Positions 11,158-21,864 of a DNA stretch of 64,000 nucleotides are shown here, piece after piece; the stretch's first letter is position 1; every line of letters starts with the position of its first letter. The notes beneath the pieces are model-generated. The model was not told the DNA's origin, searched no databases, and was given only the letters and a program-made list of their open reading frames with translations. Location of the stretch: positions 37,505,942 through 37,569,941 of the forward strand of contig OX387188.1 in NCBI GenBank assembly GCA_947561395.2, written 5' to 3'. The DNA comes from Buxus sempervirens. Taxonomy: Eukaryota > Streptophyta > Magnoliopsida > Buxales > Buxaceae. Position numbers and translations under genes: made by a program.

Positions 11158-14100
11158 ATGGCTGATGCACTAGTATCAATCGTCAAAGAACAGGTACGAT
11201 CCACCGTCCAACAGCAAATCAAACTGATCGTGGGTGTTGATGACGAGCTTGACAAGATCTCTGTTGCACTCAATGCTATTCAAGGTGTGCTTAAGGATGC
11301 AGAGAAGAGGCAAGTGAACGAAGGAGAAGTCAAAGTTTGGTTAGATGAGCTAAAAGACATCTCTTACGGCATTGATGATGTGTTGGATGAGTGGAGTACC
11401 AGAACTCTCTCCCTACAAATTGAGGTAACTGACACCAGTGCTTTTCTGGTTCGAAAGGTATGCACCTCCTTTCGTTGCTTCTGTTTGGATGAAGCTGTGT
11501 TGCATCGAGTACTTTTCTTCCTCTCTCGTTTTGGCTTTAATCAACTCCTTTTGCGCCGAAACATCGCTCATAGGATAAGGCATATAAGAAACAGACTTGA
11601 TTGGATAGCCGATGAGAAAAACAAGTACCATTTTAATATCAGCGAGAGCAACACTGAAGAAGAACCAGAGCGAATCATAACTAGTTCCATAGTTACTGTC
11701 TCTAAGGTGTTTGGTCGCGATTCAGATAAAGATTATATAATTAGCAAATTGTTGAGTGAGAGTAGTCATCAGAGCGAGGGCCTCCCTTTCATCTCTATAA
11801 TAGGGATGGGGGGCCTGGGCAAGACAACCCTGGCCCAACTAGTTTTCAATGATGACCGAGTGAAGAACCATTTTGATAAGAAAATGTGGGTCTGTGTGTC
11901 CAAACCATTCAACAAGATTGGAGTGGCCAAGGCAATAATAGAAGCTAGTGGTGAGGTTGTCCCTGAAGTCCATTCATGGGAAGCTTTGCATCAACATTTG
12001 AGCAAATCTGTTGAGGGAAAGCTACTCTTGTTAGTGGTGGATGATATATGGACAGAGGATCAGGAAGATTGGGAACCATTCAGGGAATCTCTCAACTCTG
12101 GAGCTCCTGGAAGTAGACTTATTGTCACCACACGCAACGAGCGCATTGCTATCATGATGGGCTCTAAATACAGATATAATGTAGGAACATTATCTGTAGA
12201 TGACTCATGGGCACTGCTCAGTGATATCGCATTTTTTGATAGTAGAGAAGAAGAGCATAAAGAGTTTGAGGAAATTGGTAAGAAAATTGCACTGAAATGT
12301 AAGGGTCTTCCTCTTGCAGCAAAGACCTTAGGAAGTCTTTTGCGTTTCAAAAGAACAACAAGAGGATGGTTGGATATATTGGAAAGTGAAACATGGAAAT
12401 TACAAGGAGTTGAAAAAGGTGTTTTGCCTGCTCTATTACTGAGTTACTACGATTTGCCATCTCCCCTAAAATGTTGCCTTTCATATTGTGCCGTCTTTCG
12501 AAAGGACGAGGCGATATACAGGCCAAAATTAATTAGTTTGTGGATGGCTCAAGGTTTTCTTAGCTCAACGGGAGAGGAAGAGATGGAAAGGGTTGGTGGA
12601 GAGTATTTTGATAATCTAGTGATGCGTTCATTTCTTCATCCTAAGACTATAAATAGCATAGGCTTTGTATGGACCTATAACATGCATGATTTGGTGCATG
12701 ATTTGCTGCAGTTTCTTGTAAAGAAAGAATGCCTCGTTATAGAGAAGGATGCAAATACGAGAGTAGCAGAGTTGGGTTGTTCTGCCAAGACTCGTCATTT
12801 AACTTTAGTATCCGATGATATTAAAGGCATTATTCCCTCCGTATGCAAAGCAGTGAATCTACGCACTCTTCGAATCTTAAATGTTCCTGGATTTTGTATT
12901 GGAGGCTCATTCCCTGTTTCGTTTTGTAATTTGACATGCCTTCGATCATTGGATTTGAGTAAGAATAAAATTGAAAATGTCCCCAATGAGATTGAGAAAC
13001 TGATACATCTTCGATATGTGGACTTATCTTATACGATGTTAAAGGAATTACCAGAAGCAGTGAGTAAACTTCACAACTTGCAGACTTTGGATCTTCGGCA
13101 TTGCAAGAAGCTCGTTAAGCTACCTCAAGGGATTGTGAACTTGAGGAAAATGAGACATCTTCATATGTTTGGTACTCGAAGCTTGACATGCCTTCCCGAA
13201 GGGATTGGGAGGTTGAGCTCGCTGAGGACATTGACCAAATTCATCGTAAGTGGTAATGGTGACGGGTGTAGGATCAGGGAACTGAGTAATCTAGATCACC
13301 TCACGGGGTTCCTAAGTATAGCAGGGTTGGGGAATGTGAAGAGCAGGGATGAGGCTAGAGAGTTAGAATTGTGGAATAAACTTCAAATTCGAGATCTAGC
13401 ATTGGAGTTTGATGGGAATGATGAAGGAAACCAGATGTGTGAGAGTGTGCTTGAAGGGCTTCAACCACCTCCGAACTTGGAGTCGTTGACGATAAATCAA
13501 TACCCTAGTACCAAGTTCCCAAAAGATTGGCTAACAGGGGGTGATGATGGCTTGGAATTATCGTCCAATCTACGCGTCCAAACGATATCAGATTGCAGAA
13601 ATTGCTTAAGATTGTCCCTGCCGAAGCTACCATCCTTGGAAGTTCTCGAGATCAAAGGATTGGAACGGGTAAGATACATGGAAAGAAAATTTTTTGGAAT
13701 AAGGGATGAAGATGATGCGACACAGACAAGGGAAATGAATGATGAAGACGATGAAGATGATAATAAGATAATGCCGAATCTTTCTAAGTTAACCCTAACT
13801 TTTTGCTTCCAATTGAAGGCTTTGCCGCGTTATCTGTCTCACCAACTGAGGGTGTTGCAAGTAAAGAAGTGCCCTGCATTGAATTGGCCATCGTCGTGCC
13901 TCCAATTTCCGCTACTTGAGGAGTTGATCTTGATCGATAATGTGGGGGTTTTATCACAGTCATTAGCACGAACCCGCATTTCCCTTCCCGCACTTAAATC
14001 GTTGGAGATTGTTCGCTCGTTACGCTCGTCGCTCCCTGAAGGCTTGTGCCATCTTACAGCCTTGAGAGTTTTGAGGGTTTCCAATTGTGATAATATTAAA

Positions 14101-14310
14101 AATCTGTCTGAGGAGTTGCAGCATTTGACTACGATTCAAGAACTGCACGTCTACACCAAGCCAAAAGAAAGGCGAAAGGAAGGAGTGGCACCAACAAAAG
14201 AAAGGAAAAAGGAAGTAGCACCCAAAGAAGGGCTAAAGGAAGTAGCGGAGAACTTGAGCAAAATATTAAGCATCCCCCACGTTTACTTCCAAGGTAAAAG
14301 GATTCGGTGA
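11158..14310 (+). CDS. CC-NBS-LRR disease resistance protein (NLR2), 1050 aa
   Basis: Intact single-exon CNL immune receptor, presumed cytosolic. The ATG chosen gives MADALVS, the standard start of the family; earlier in-frame codons lack ATG. Rx-type coiled coil at about 1-160 with an EDVID-like YGIDDVLDEW (70-79). NB-ARC: P-loop GMGGLGKTT (216-224), kinase-2 LLLVVDDIW (about 290-298), RNBS-B GSRLIVTTRN, GLPLAAK (383-389), RNBS-D CCLSYCAVF, MHD at 509-511. LRRs follow to about 1000, with an acidic insert (DDEDDATQ...DEDDEDD) near 860-880. The tail carries an unusual lysine-rich expansion (KERRKEGVAP, KERKKEVAP) absent from NLR1 and NLR3. It has a 3' UTR intron only 31 nt after the stop. No key motif is missing, so it may be functional. 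Confidence 0.95.
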   Translation: MADALVSIVKEQVRSTVQQQIKLIVGVDDELDKISVALNAIQGVLKDAEKRQVNEGEVKVWLDELKDISYGIDDVLDEWSTRTLSLQIEVTDTSAFLVRKVCTSFRCFCLDEAVLHRVLFFLSRFGFNQLLLRRNIAHRIRHIRNRLDWIADEKNKYHFNISESNTEEEPERIITSSIVTVSKVFGRDSDKDYIISKLLSESSHQSEGLPFISIIGMGGLGKTTLAQLVFNDDRVKNHFDKKMWVCVSKPFNKIGVAKAIIEASGEVVPEVHSWEALHQHLSKSVEGKLLLLVVDDIWTEDQEDWEPFRESLNSGAPGSRLIVTTRNERIAIMMGSKYRYNVGTLSVDDSWALLSDIAFFDSREEEHKEFEEIGKKIALKCKGLPLAAKTLGSLLRFKRTTRGWLDILESETWKLQGVEKGVLPALLLSYYDLPSPLKCCLSYCAVFRKDEAIYRPKLISLWMAQGFLSSTGEEEMERVGGEYFDNLVMRSFLHPKTINSIGFVWTYNMHDLVHDLLQFLVKKECLVIEKDANTRVAELGCSAKTRHLTLVSDDIKGIIPSVCKAVNLRTLRILNVPGFCIGGSFPVSFCNLTCLRSLDLSKNKIENVPNEIEKLIHLRYVDLSYTMLKELPEAVSKLHNLQTLDLRHCKKLVKLPQGIVNLRKMRHLHMFGTRSLTCLPEGIGRLSSLRTLTKFIVSGNGDGCRIRELSNLDHLTGFLSIAGLGNVKSRDEARELELWNKLQIRDLALEFDGNDEGNQMCESVLEGLQPPPNLESLTINQYPSTKFPKDWLTGGDDGLELSSNLRVQTISDCRNCLRLSLPKLPSLEVLEIKGLERVRYMERKFFGIRDEDDATQTREMNDEDDEDDNKIMPNLSKLTLTFCFQLKALPRYLSHQLRVLQVKKCPALNWPSSCLQFPLLEELILIDNVGVLSQSLARTRISLPALKSLEIVRSLRSSLPEGLCHLTALRVLRVSNCDNIKNLSEELQHLTTIQELHVYTKPKERRKEGVAPTKERKKEVAPKEGLKEVAENLSKILSIPHVYFQGKRIR

Positions 14311-14341
14311 AGAATGGAGGAAGATGCTTCGGCATATGCAG

Positions 14342-14413
14342 GTAAGCATAAACTTAATTTCCAGTTCATCTAATAAACTATTCTGTCTTATCCTAGCATC
14401 ATCTTGGTTGCAG
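14342..14413 (+). other. Predicted 3' UTR intron of NLR2 (72 nt)
   Basis: Donor gcatatgcag|gtaagc and acceptor ttggttgcag. The donor context is conserved downstream of NLR3 (27349) and of the NLR pseudogene (49064), and weaker after NLR1 (2451). The splicing is inferred; no transcript was seen. Confidence 0.5.
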
Positions 14414-14931
14414 ATGTCCAATTGAAAAGTAGATGAAAGTTTTGGGTGGCGAATGATTCGAAATTGCTTCTGGTAACTGTCAAGAACGTGGTGTTGATCA
14501 TAATCTCAAAGCTATCCTGTTTTTCAATTTCATAAACACAGCGTCTTTTTTATTTTACCCTTTTTTCTTTATCTTCTGAAACCAATCAAGGGCCCTAATA
14601 ATTATTTTATCCAGGCAAAGCCTTTGCTCTAAAATTTGGGTGGCTGTGAATCTTTCTCTTGATATTGTGCCTATGGGTCGCAGCAGAAGAATCGCAGTCT
14701 CATTTTTCCAAAAAATTTTATTGACACGAACGGGTCCAGCTATGAAAATCCATTCCACATGTACCCTCTTTCAGAAAGATGGATAGTTTCTTCAAGGATT
14801 TCAATGCAGGGACTTCCGATCGGAGAGAGCTCTTCTTATCTTCAACATTTTGAGGAAAATAAGGTATAGAAGGGAATTCCTTTTAGCATTTCCCTGTACT
14901 CTCCTTATTCTTCCCCCCCCCCCCCCCCTTT
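14414..14931. other. Spacer of unit II with poly-C run
   Basis: Homologous to 2580-2990 and 27456-27900. It ends in a run of about 17 C (14913-14928) directly before the TIR element. Confidence 0.5.
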
Positions 14932-15898
14932 GGCTGCGTTTGGTAACGTTTTTCGGAAGTATTTTTTTGCTTTTGAAAGCAAAAAATTGCTTTTAAAAGC
15001 AGAAGTACCGTTTGGTAACGCACACGAGAAGCAATTTATTAAAAGCAAAGAAGCAATTTTATTGCTTTTCACTGGAAGCAACAAAACGTTGCTTCTCAAT
15101 TTTTTTACAAAATTGCTTTATTGCTTTCAAAACCCTTTGATACCTTATTGCTTTATTTCTATATTAAAGATGATGCCTCCATACTCACTTAAGAAGCAAC
15201 AACGTATTGTTATTGCTAGAGCCGGCAAAATGCCACCTGACTCGACGGGTCAACCCGATTATAACCGAGTTGGGTTGACCCGTTTATTAATTGGGTTGGG
15301 TGCGGATTAGGGTTTCCCCAACCCGCCAGTAATCGGGTCAACCCGATTATGACCCGCCAACCCGATAAAAAAAAAAAAGATGGCAAAAGTATCATGTTTC
15401 GACCCGATTAACCCCAAAACCCGACCCGAACCCGGTACAACCGGATCCAATTAACCCCCCAACCCTATTTTAATAATATTTTTTGAAAAATAAAAAAAAA
15501 TAATAATAATAAACGGGTTGGCGTGTTGAACCCGTTTATTGGCGGGTTGGGTTTGGGTTGGGGGGTTTTCCAACCCGCCTTAATTTAGTCCAACCTAATT
15601 ATGACCCGATTAACCCCAACCCGATTATTTGAATGTAATTAAATGACTATTTTATGAATCTTTTATAATATTGGACTTATATTTTTGAGTATATTTCTAA
15701 GTACAATACTTTTATGAAAGCAAAAAACAATTTCTATGTTACTGCAATTACCAAACATGTTTTTTTGCTTCTTAGAAGCAAAGCAAAAGTTTACCAAACG
15801 CATTTGCTTCAAGAAAAGATCTTTCGAAAAGCATAAAATTGCTTTTTTGCTTTCTTGCTTTTAGAAGCAAAAAAGCAAAAGCGTTACCAAACGCAGCC
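14932..15898. mobile_element. 967-bp non-autonomous TIR element (PIF/Harbinger-like), with a nested repeat
   Basis: Perfect 17-bp terminal inverted repeats, GGCTGCGTTTGGTAACG at 14932-14948 and its complement at 15882-15898. They are flanked by ttt on both sides, which fits a 3-bp target duplication. The interior is built of short inverted gcttttgaaagc and aagcaaaa motifs that fold back. A second repeat, full of gggttggg/cccaaccc and cgggtcaacccg units, occupies about 15215-15640 and looks like a later insertion. There is no coding capacity. A related element, with ends ggcagcgtttcgcattgc and aagcaataccaaacacacc, lies at about 46703-47337. Confidence 0.75.
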
Positions 15899-16780
15899 TT
15901 TGTCTTTTTGTTCTATCTACGCATGCTTACACTGGCATTTTGTTTTGTATCATTTTTTCCTACTTTTATTGTGCATTTAAATTTTAGAGTAGCCATTGAT
16001 TCAATCAAATTTCTGATCAAGTGCTTGGCAACTTTATGGGTGAGGATCCATATACCATGACTGAGATAAAGAGGATGCAGAGCTTGCTATTAAAGATGTT
16101 GTGAAGGCTTGTCACATGTTTCAGGTATGTCATATGCAGGTTCCACTGAAATTTTAAGCAATTATCACAGATTTATGGTGCCTATGTAAAACTGCGAGTG
16201 GTCCTTGTGTGTATTTTTGCTTTCAGCAGATCAATAAAATAACTATAAGATATTAGTTTCTTGCGCGGATTTCTGGAGCAGATGCTATATTCTCTTCTCT
16301 AAATCACTGCAAGTCTCAGTAGCTTCTGCCTTCTGGAAGTCAAATACAATTTTAACGTAGAGAGAATATTAAAGAACAAACAGCCAATCACAACTAGGTC
16401 TGTAATAAAATTACAGAAGTACATGGCCATTTCTGGATAAAAATATAATAATAAGCAAATTTTTGAGTGAGAATAGTTGATTTAATTTTGGGGAACAGAT
16501 TTTCACCTGAGACACAAAGCTCTGCTTTTGTCAAACTTCAGATTTTATTGTTTAGTCGTGGGTTCATCAGTTCCCATGACTATCTAAATGCGACCCTTCA
16601 TTGTTACTTATAGAATGATGCTGATCATCCTCATCAAAATCGCAAAATCCTTAAAACAATTTCATTCAAACACATGAAATTTAACACAGATCATATACCT
16701 AAGAGATCCCCAAAAGCAAAACTGTAATGGACTTGAAAACGAAAATACATCATGACTTAAAACACGTTGAAAGAGACAAA
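15899..16780. other. Spacer of unit II
   Basis: The 16000-16130 part is homologous to 3120-3260 and 28030-28170, including the degenerate exon-like stretch (reading KEDAELAIKDVV). The rest shows nothing recognisable. Confidence 0.5.
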
Positions 16781-17212
16781 TTAAAAGCAAAGACAAAAAA
16801 GCCTCCAAATTATTTCTAAAATGGGACTCTGAGATGGAGATGGTGTGGGGGATGGAAAGGATGGGGGAGAGGTGGATTTGGCATCGCAGTATCTGGGAAA
16901 TACGTCGCCCTCTTCAAAAGTGAAATCGAGGGAAGTGAGCATGGCCGGTCAGCACTAGTGTGTGATCATGCTTATCGCTTTGCGGCAATCAGGGCCCAGA
17001 TCAGTTTCCCCATTGAGGAAGAAAACGATTATCTTGTTGCTGCATGATCGTAGTTCTACCAGAACGTTCCAGCACTCCACCAGCCCTCCTCCAGCCTCGA
17101 GCTGAGCTGCAAGGTCATGTCCTGGCTCAAGAGGCAGAAGCTCACGCATAGAAATAGCTGTGCCCATAAAGCATGAGAATGACAGTAAGAGAGCAAGCTT
17201 GCTGAATTCCAT
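16781..17212 (-). pseudogene. EC1 egg-cell-secreted protein pseudogene
   Basis: Homologous over its full length to the three intact EC1 copies, starting MEFSKLALLL with a signal peptide. Within an otherwise unshifted frame, CAG is now TAG (ITH*C) and the next TGG is TGA (C*PA), so the protein would stop after 85 residues, before the last two conserved cysteines. The paired CC has become CR (DCRKA). The original stop is lost and the frame runs to a TAA at 16781-16783. The TATA region upstream reads CATAAACG instead of CTATAAACTC. It is a clear pseudogene with both promoter and coding decay. Confidence 0.9.
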
Positions 17213-18588
17213 TGCTTAGGACAGTGTAGGCCAGCTGATAGAGAGATGGAGAGAGGAGCATTTGTGGTGAGGAATCTGAGAAAGGGGCGTTTATGGGTTT
17301 CACTTAAATTTTCAGCAATTATCATGTTATTTAGGTTGCCTATGTAAAACTGTAAATAGTAACTAGTGTGTATTTGGAGGTTCTCTTCACTGTTAAATTG
17401 AATTTCTCAGTTTCTTAGCCCTTGACAACTTCAATTCCTTATTTTGCATGGTATGAAGGTGTTGTACCAAGCATGTGTTTGGGATGCATCAGAGGGAAAG
17501 CCTTTGGACAATATAACATCATTGACGGTAAAGAACTTCCATTTCTTGTGTATTTTTTCTTTCAGATTTTTTCCCAGAAGCATACAATGTCTGGAATTAG
17601 GACATTTAACTGGAGTTAAGACATTTAAGAGCTGAAGAAGAGCATTTTGGTTAATTTCATCTCCTGATAAGAAAATTTTGGTCAATGCTAGTCTGTGTTA
17701 TGCATCATTTTGGGTTAAAAATTATTTATTGTCTGGTGTTTAGGATTCCATCTTCAGGCATCTTTCTTATTAGATCTCTAATTCACCTAATGTGACCACT
17801 CCTTATGATGACTAATCTAATTTTGTTTGTTGGAAAATGACATTTTTGGATGCACTTTAAAATTACTTAGTGAACTAGGCTCTCAGTGTTTACCGAATCA
17901 ATTACTCCCTTGACAAAGTTTGATGGGGACTATAATGTTAGCTGATGCATGTAATTTTTTCTTAAAGGTGATGCTACAAGTGTTATTAACACCATTCAAG
18001 CCAACATTCTAACTGAAGATGGTTTGCAGACAGCACAAGTAATGGTTCATTGAATTTCTTTTGATATCCTGATTACCTTCATTTTGGTCACAACTGTGAG
18101 CTATGTTATTTGATGACTGATTAGTTTAGTATTGATTTCTTAATTTGTAGTGGGAAATTCATTTAATTTTTATCTTAATTTTGAGGAAGAGTTTTCTTAA
18201 TTTGTAGTGGGAACTTCATTTAATTTTTATGTTAATTTTGAGGAAGAGGTTTTCTTCTTGGCCATCAAAACTTGTTCCATTTTCTGCTGTGGCATTGTAT
18301 TTAACTCTCCCACTGATTTTAATGCTTTAGTAAAAGAATGACACAAGAAAAAAAAATGATTTTCCTCTCATCTAGTTGTATGTGTTGGGGTTAGAACTTG
18401 GAATGTAGAGATATCTATTGTGAATCTACTCGTTGGCAAACTGGTCTTGTAACTTTTAACCATTTTGGCTTCTTTTTCTGGATTAATCTTTTGAGAATAG
18501 GAGTATCCTAGTAAGTTGGAACATCCAGGCGGTGTGTGTATAAAGAGTAGGGCAAGAGCAAATTTCATTGCAACTAATTGATAGGTTA
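17213..18588. other. Spacer with decayed exon-like segments
   Basis: Contains the unit II copies of the unidentified exon-like segments. One is at about 17464-17528, reading LYQACVWDASEGKPLDNIT before gtaaag. The other is at about 17968-18050, reading DATSVINTIQANILTEDGLQTAQ; its acceptor is ttaaag and gives a one-base frame mismatch. A short direct duplication of aatttgtagtgggaa lies near 18140-18240. Confidence 0.45.
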
Positions 18589-18647
18589 TCTACAGGAGTT
18601 CCTCCCTTAACCAAAAAAAAAAAAAAAAAAATCTAAAGAAGTTCCTC
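18589..18647 (+). mobile_element. Very short poly(A) retroposon-like insertion
   Basis: Direct repeats tctacaggagttcctc and tctaaagaagttcctc (14 of 16 identical) flank an insert ccttaacc plus 19 A (18605-18631). The paralogous spots near 5075 and 30975 lack the insert. Confidence 0.6.
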
Positions 18648-19781
18648 ATTCACTACAATGTTACCCATTATCCTTAACCATGATCTTTTGAGCTCCTAAC
18701 ATTTCTCCTTTTCAGAAAAATAGTGGAGAATTCACTTGGACTTTTGAATCTCAAGGGCACGAAAACCATGACTCCCAAGTCCCCGTACAATGTTTTCTTC
18801 CACATTATCGTTAAAATTTTCTATTGTCATTTTAATTCTATAGATCTAACAAAATCAATTTTCAACAGTTCTCCGATAACAAGAATATTATGTTGCAATC
18901 CCAATCTGTTACAAACTATTAACTTCGGTTGGGTTATGAAATATATTGTCAGGTGAACTACATACAAGGTTGTTTTTCATATCATAACCCTTAAGAGAAA
19001 GATACTTAGGATCCATTCAAGCTCATACATGAGTTTTCCTGATGATGCTGTGTTGTTGAGAATTCAAATCCTATATACAAGGTAATACGAGACTTCTTCC
19101 AAAAATGCCCTCAAAACTTTCTTAAGCTTATTAAAACATAATGAAAAACAATATTTTTTTTTCAAGTATGTTAAGGGCATTTTTGGAAAAAAGCTTTCAT
19201 GAATAGTAAAACGACACTGATTCTGAATTATTTTCAAAAAGTATCACTAATTCCCAATTACCAAGAATTTGGTTATTGAATGAGGATTACTTTTAAAAAG
19301 CATCACCAAAAACCAATTTTCCCTTAAATTACTCGCCGAAATGGAGATCAATCCAAAATTTACTTGGTAAAATAATTTCAATTCATTGATATTCTTATTA
19401 ATTTGGTTGAACAAGGGAGGTCGTATTACCTTTAAAAAAATGCTGGAGCAGGCATGGCCAAGAATGATGATACTTGCTACATCAACCCAGTCAACAAACA
19501 GAGATAGTGGAAGGAATGTGCGAATTATTTAATCCACAATGGAAATGAACAACATGAGCTGAAATCTTGTTAGGAAAGTATCTTTGCCTAGTTAAACTGG
19601 TTCATTATATGAGGAATGGTGGTTTGCAGGGTAAAGAGAGTCTTTTAATCCTATTTCTTTGAAAGATCTTCCCTCAGTCATTGTTTTATCTCTTTAATAT
19701 TTAGTAACATGTTACGACGGCCAATCTTTGTATTTTAAGGTCATCAAGGATATCTATACTTCATATATATAAAAAATGTAC

Positions 19782-19995
19782 AGCCCCTTTGGAAACCATG
19801 CCAAACATATACATTTTTTTTCCCAAAAATAACTTTCCAAAGTTCTAATGTCATTTATCTTTTATATTTACGAGGGTAATTTTGTCTTTTTCTTTTTTCA
19901 CTTTACAAAAGATACCCTTCAATAATTTCTTATCCCTTGCATGTCCTAAACGTTTTTATCTATATACATGCGGTACTCCACATGCACCCGCTAGT
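19782..19995. repeat. Dispersed repeat, GTGCCCCTTGGGAA family
   Basis: Starts agcccctttggaaaccatgcc and ends near catgcacccgc. Related copies are at about 22262-22495 (inverted), 33956-34130 and 40606-40790 (inverted). Size is about 180-235 bp, non-coding, MITE-like. Confidence 0.45.
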
Positions 19996-20726
19996 CCTAA
20001 TTATTTAGTCTCAGGGTTCAATAAGGTAATAAATAAAATATGGATACCCGGCCCCTTGAAAATCTCATCGGCACCTTAGGATTCATGTACATATACTGTA
20101 AGCAGGGCGAATATCTGGCTTGGAAATTACGTTTAATAATTATTCTGCCTTTCCTAGGACTCATTTCACCTTTAGACACTAATCTGTTGTTTAAGCACTA
20201 GGTCTCAATGGATCCCCTAGCAGGATCTTCGGCTGCTACTTTAAAAGGTTTCGTTTGAATAACTTCCATTTGGTCTACTTGGCTATGATAATGGCATCTT
20301 CAAGTTGAAAAAGGGAGAAACCAGGCATTAGTGTAAGTAATAAAAAAGTGGATTGAATAAAATCCATTTTATTAATCGATTCTTATACCCGTGATTTAGT
20401 TTACCTCTGTTTTACCAGGTATTAACCCCTCTGAAAAATGCAATGTCTCAATTCCCTCCCAAAGCCATGGGAAAACTGAACTAAATTACATAAATGGTGG
20501 TCCCTAATCTTGCTTAGATTTCATATTGGCCCCCGAAGAAACTAATACAATTGGCCATTAAATATTTAAATGTCGGTTTTACTTAGTGTTCTAGATGTTG
20601 AGATTGTGTCAACAATTATATTATCAATACAACCATCAGATGAAGTGGGATATAAGAGCTTGGAATTTAATTTTTACCCACTGTTTAACCTTTATCATAT
20701 AAGCTATGTAGGTCTGTATCTAGATC

Positions 20727-20764
20727 ATAATGTTAAGAGCTTGGCTGCAAGCTCTTAACATTAT
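20727..20764. repeat. Perfect hairpin replacing spacer sequence
   Basis: A 17-bp arm ATAATGTTAAGAGCTTG, a 4-base loop gctg, then the exact complement. Paralogues at 28805 and 49745 have only the first arm and continue differently. The second arm is therefore a local inverted copy, and several hundred bases of spacer are lost on its right side. Confidence 0.8.
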
Positions 20765-21367
20765 CAATAATTGATAATGAACTTTGTATTGAACGTTTTT
20801 TTCTTGCAATGATCACAGGTCTTAAAGATTGCATAATAGAAATGAGGTTGCTGTCCTTGGCTGATCCTGGATCAGAATCCAGGGATCTTCCATAGAGTCT
20901 GCTCAGGGACGCACTTTCGGTTAACTGGCTCGTTGGGGTCTTGCCTTGTTATATCTTTGTTTTGTCTGTAGTTTATGCCCAAACTACTGAACATGAGATG
21001 AAATTGCTGGTGCGTTTGCCAGTAACTGCTGATTTGTACTAATTCGCTGTACTTTTTCTATTGCTCTGTTCGGAGGGCATCTTCACTGTTAAATTGACTT
21101 TCCAGTTTCATTGCCAGACAACTTGAATTCCTTATTTTTCATGATAATCAGGAGTTGTACCAAACATGCATTTGGGATGCATCAACGGGAAAGCCTTTGG
21201 ACAACTTCAATTCGAAGTTCTTTTTTTACCCTGAAGCATGCAATGTCTTTAAAACGTTTCACTCAAAATACATGAAATATAACAGAGATCCCAAGAACAA
21301 AACAGGCTTGAAAACAAAAGAAGCACGTCTAACATGACTAGACAAAAAGCGAAACACATAAAAGCCT

Positions 21368-21775
21368 TCAAGTCATTGCTAAAATGGGACTCTGATATGG
21401 AGACGGCGCAGGGGATGAAAAGGATGAGGGAGAGGTGGATTTGGCATCACAGTATCCGCGAAGTATGTCGCCCTCTTGGACAGTGAAACCGAGGGAAGTG
21501 ACCATGGCAGGCCAGCACTGGTGTGTGATGACTCGTATGGCTTTGCAGCAATCAGGACTAAGTTCAGTCTCTCCATTGAGGAAGAAAGTGATTATCTCGT
21601 TGCTGCACGATCGTATGTCTACCAGTGCGTTCCAGCACTCCACCAGTCCTCCTCCGGCTTCCAGCCGAGCTGCGAGGTCATGTCCAGGCTCGACAGGCAG
21701 AAGCTCACGTACAGACATCGCTGTGCCCATAAACCATGAGAGTGACAGTAAGAGAGCAAGCTTGTTGAACTCCAT
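21368..21775 (-). CDS. EC1-like egg-cell-secreted protein, 135 aa
   Basis: Family role (known from Arabidopsis EC1): a small cysteine-rich protein released by the egg cell on sperm arrival that activates sperm for fusion. Seen here: an N-terminal signal peptide (about 1-21, MEFNKLALLLSLSWFMGTAM), then a prolamin-like domain with six cysteines at 47, 57, 76, 77, 87 and 109. The family signatures are CWNAL...SCSNEIITFFLNGE, DCCKAI and CWPAM.TSLGF...ILRGYC. A Ser/Pro-rich tail closes it. The length is normal for EC1. The only ATG fits the signal peptide. A TATA box lies about 80 bp upstream. All conserved positions are present, so it is probably functional. Confidence 0.92.
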   Translation of the reverse strand: MEFNKLALLLSLSWFMGTAMSVRELLPVEPGHDLAARLEAGGGLVECWNALVDIRSCSNEIITFFLNGETELSPDCCKAIRVITHQCWPAMVTSLGFTVQEGDILRGYCDAKSTSPSSFSSPAPSPYQSPILAMT

Positions 21776-21854
21776 TGCCTAGGAAAGTGAAAGCCAGCAC
21801 GATAGAGAGACGGAGAGAGGAGAATTTGTGCTGAGAAATTTGAGAAAATTGGAA

Positions 21855-21864
21855 GAGTTTATAG
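21855..21864 (-). promoter_or_regulatory. TATA box of EC1 (21368-21775)
   Basis: The minus strand reads CTATAAACTC. The same ten bases occur at the same distance upstream of the other two intact EC1 copies and are mutated upstream of the pseudogene. Confidence 0.65.

Larger units (their letters stand above)
18648..21367. other. Spacer and partial duplicated unit
   Basis: A dispersed repeat lies at 19782-19995. From about 20150 the sequence is homologous to 28180-29630 and 49200-50570, the spacer that precedes EC1 in units III and IV, so this is a partial copy of the unit without its NLR. No gene is seen. Confidence 0.5.

Noticed and set aside
21435-21782. Plus-strand ORF of 115 codons antisense to EC1, repeated at 29890-30237 and 50805-51155
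   Set aside because: It is conserved only because it mirrors the EC1 coding sequence. It has no signal or domain of its own and differs between copies wherever EC1 third positions change.
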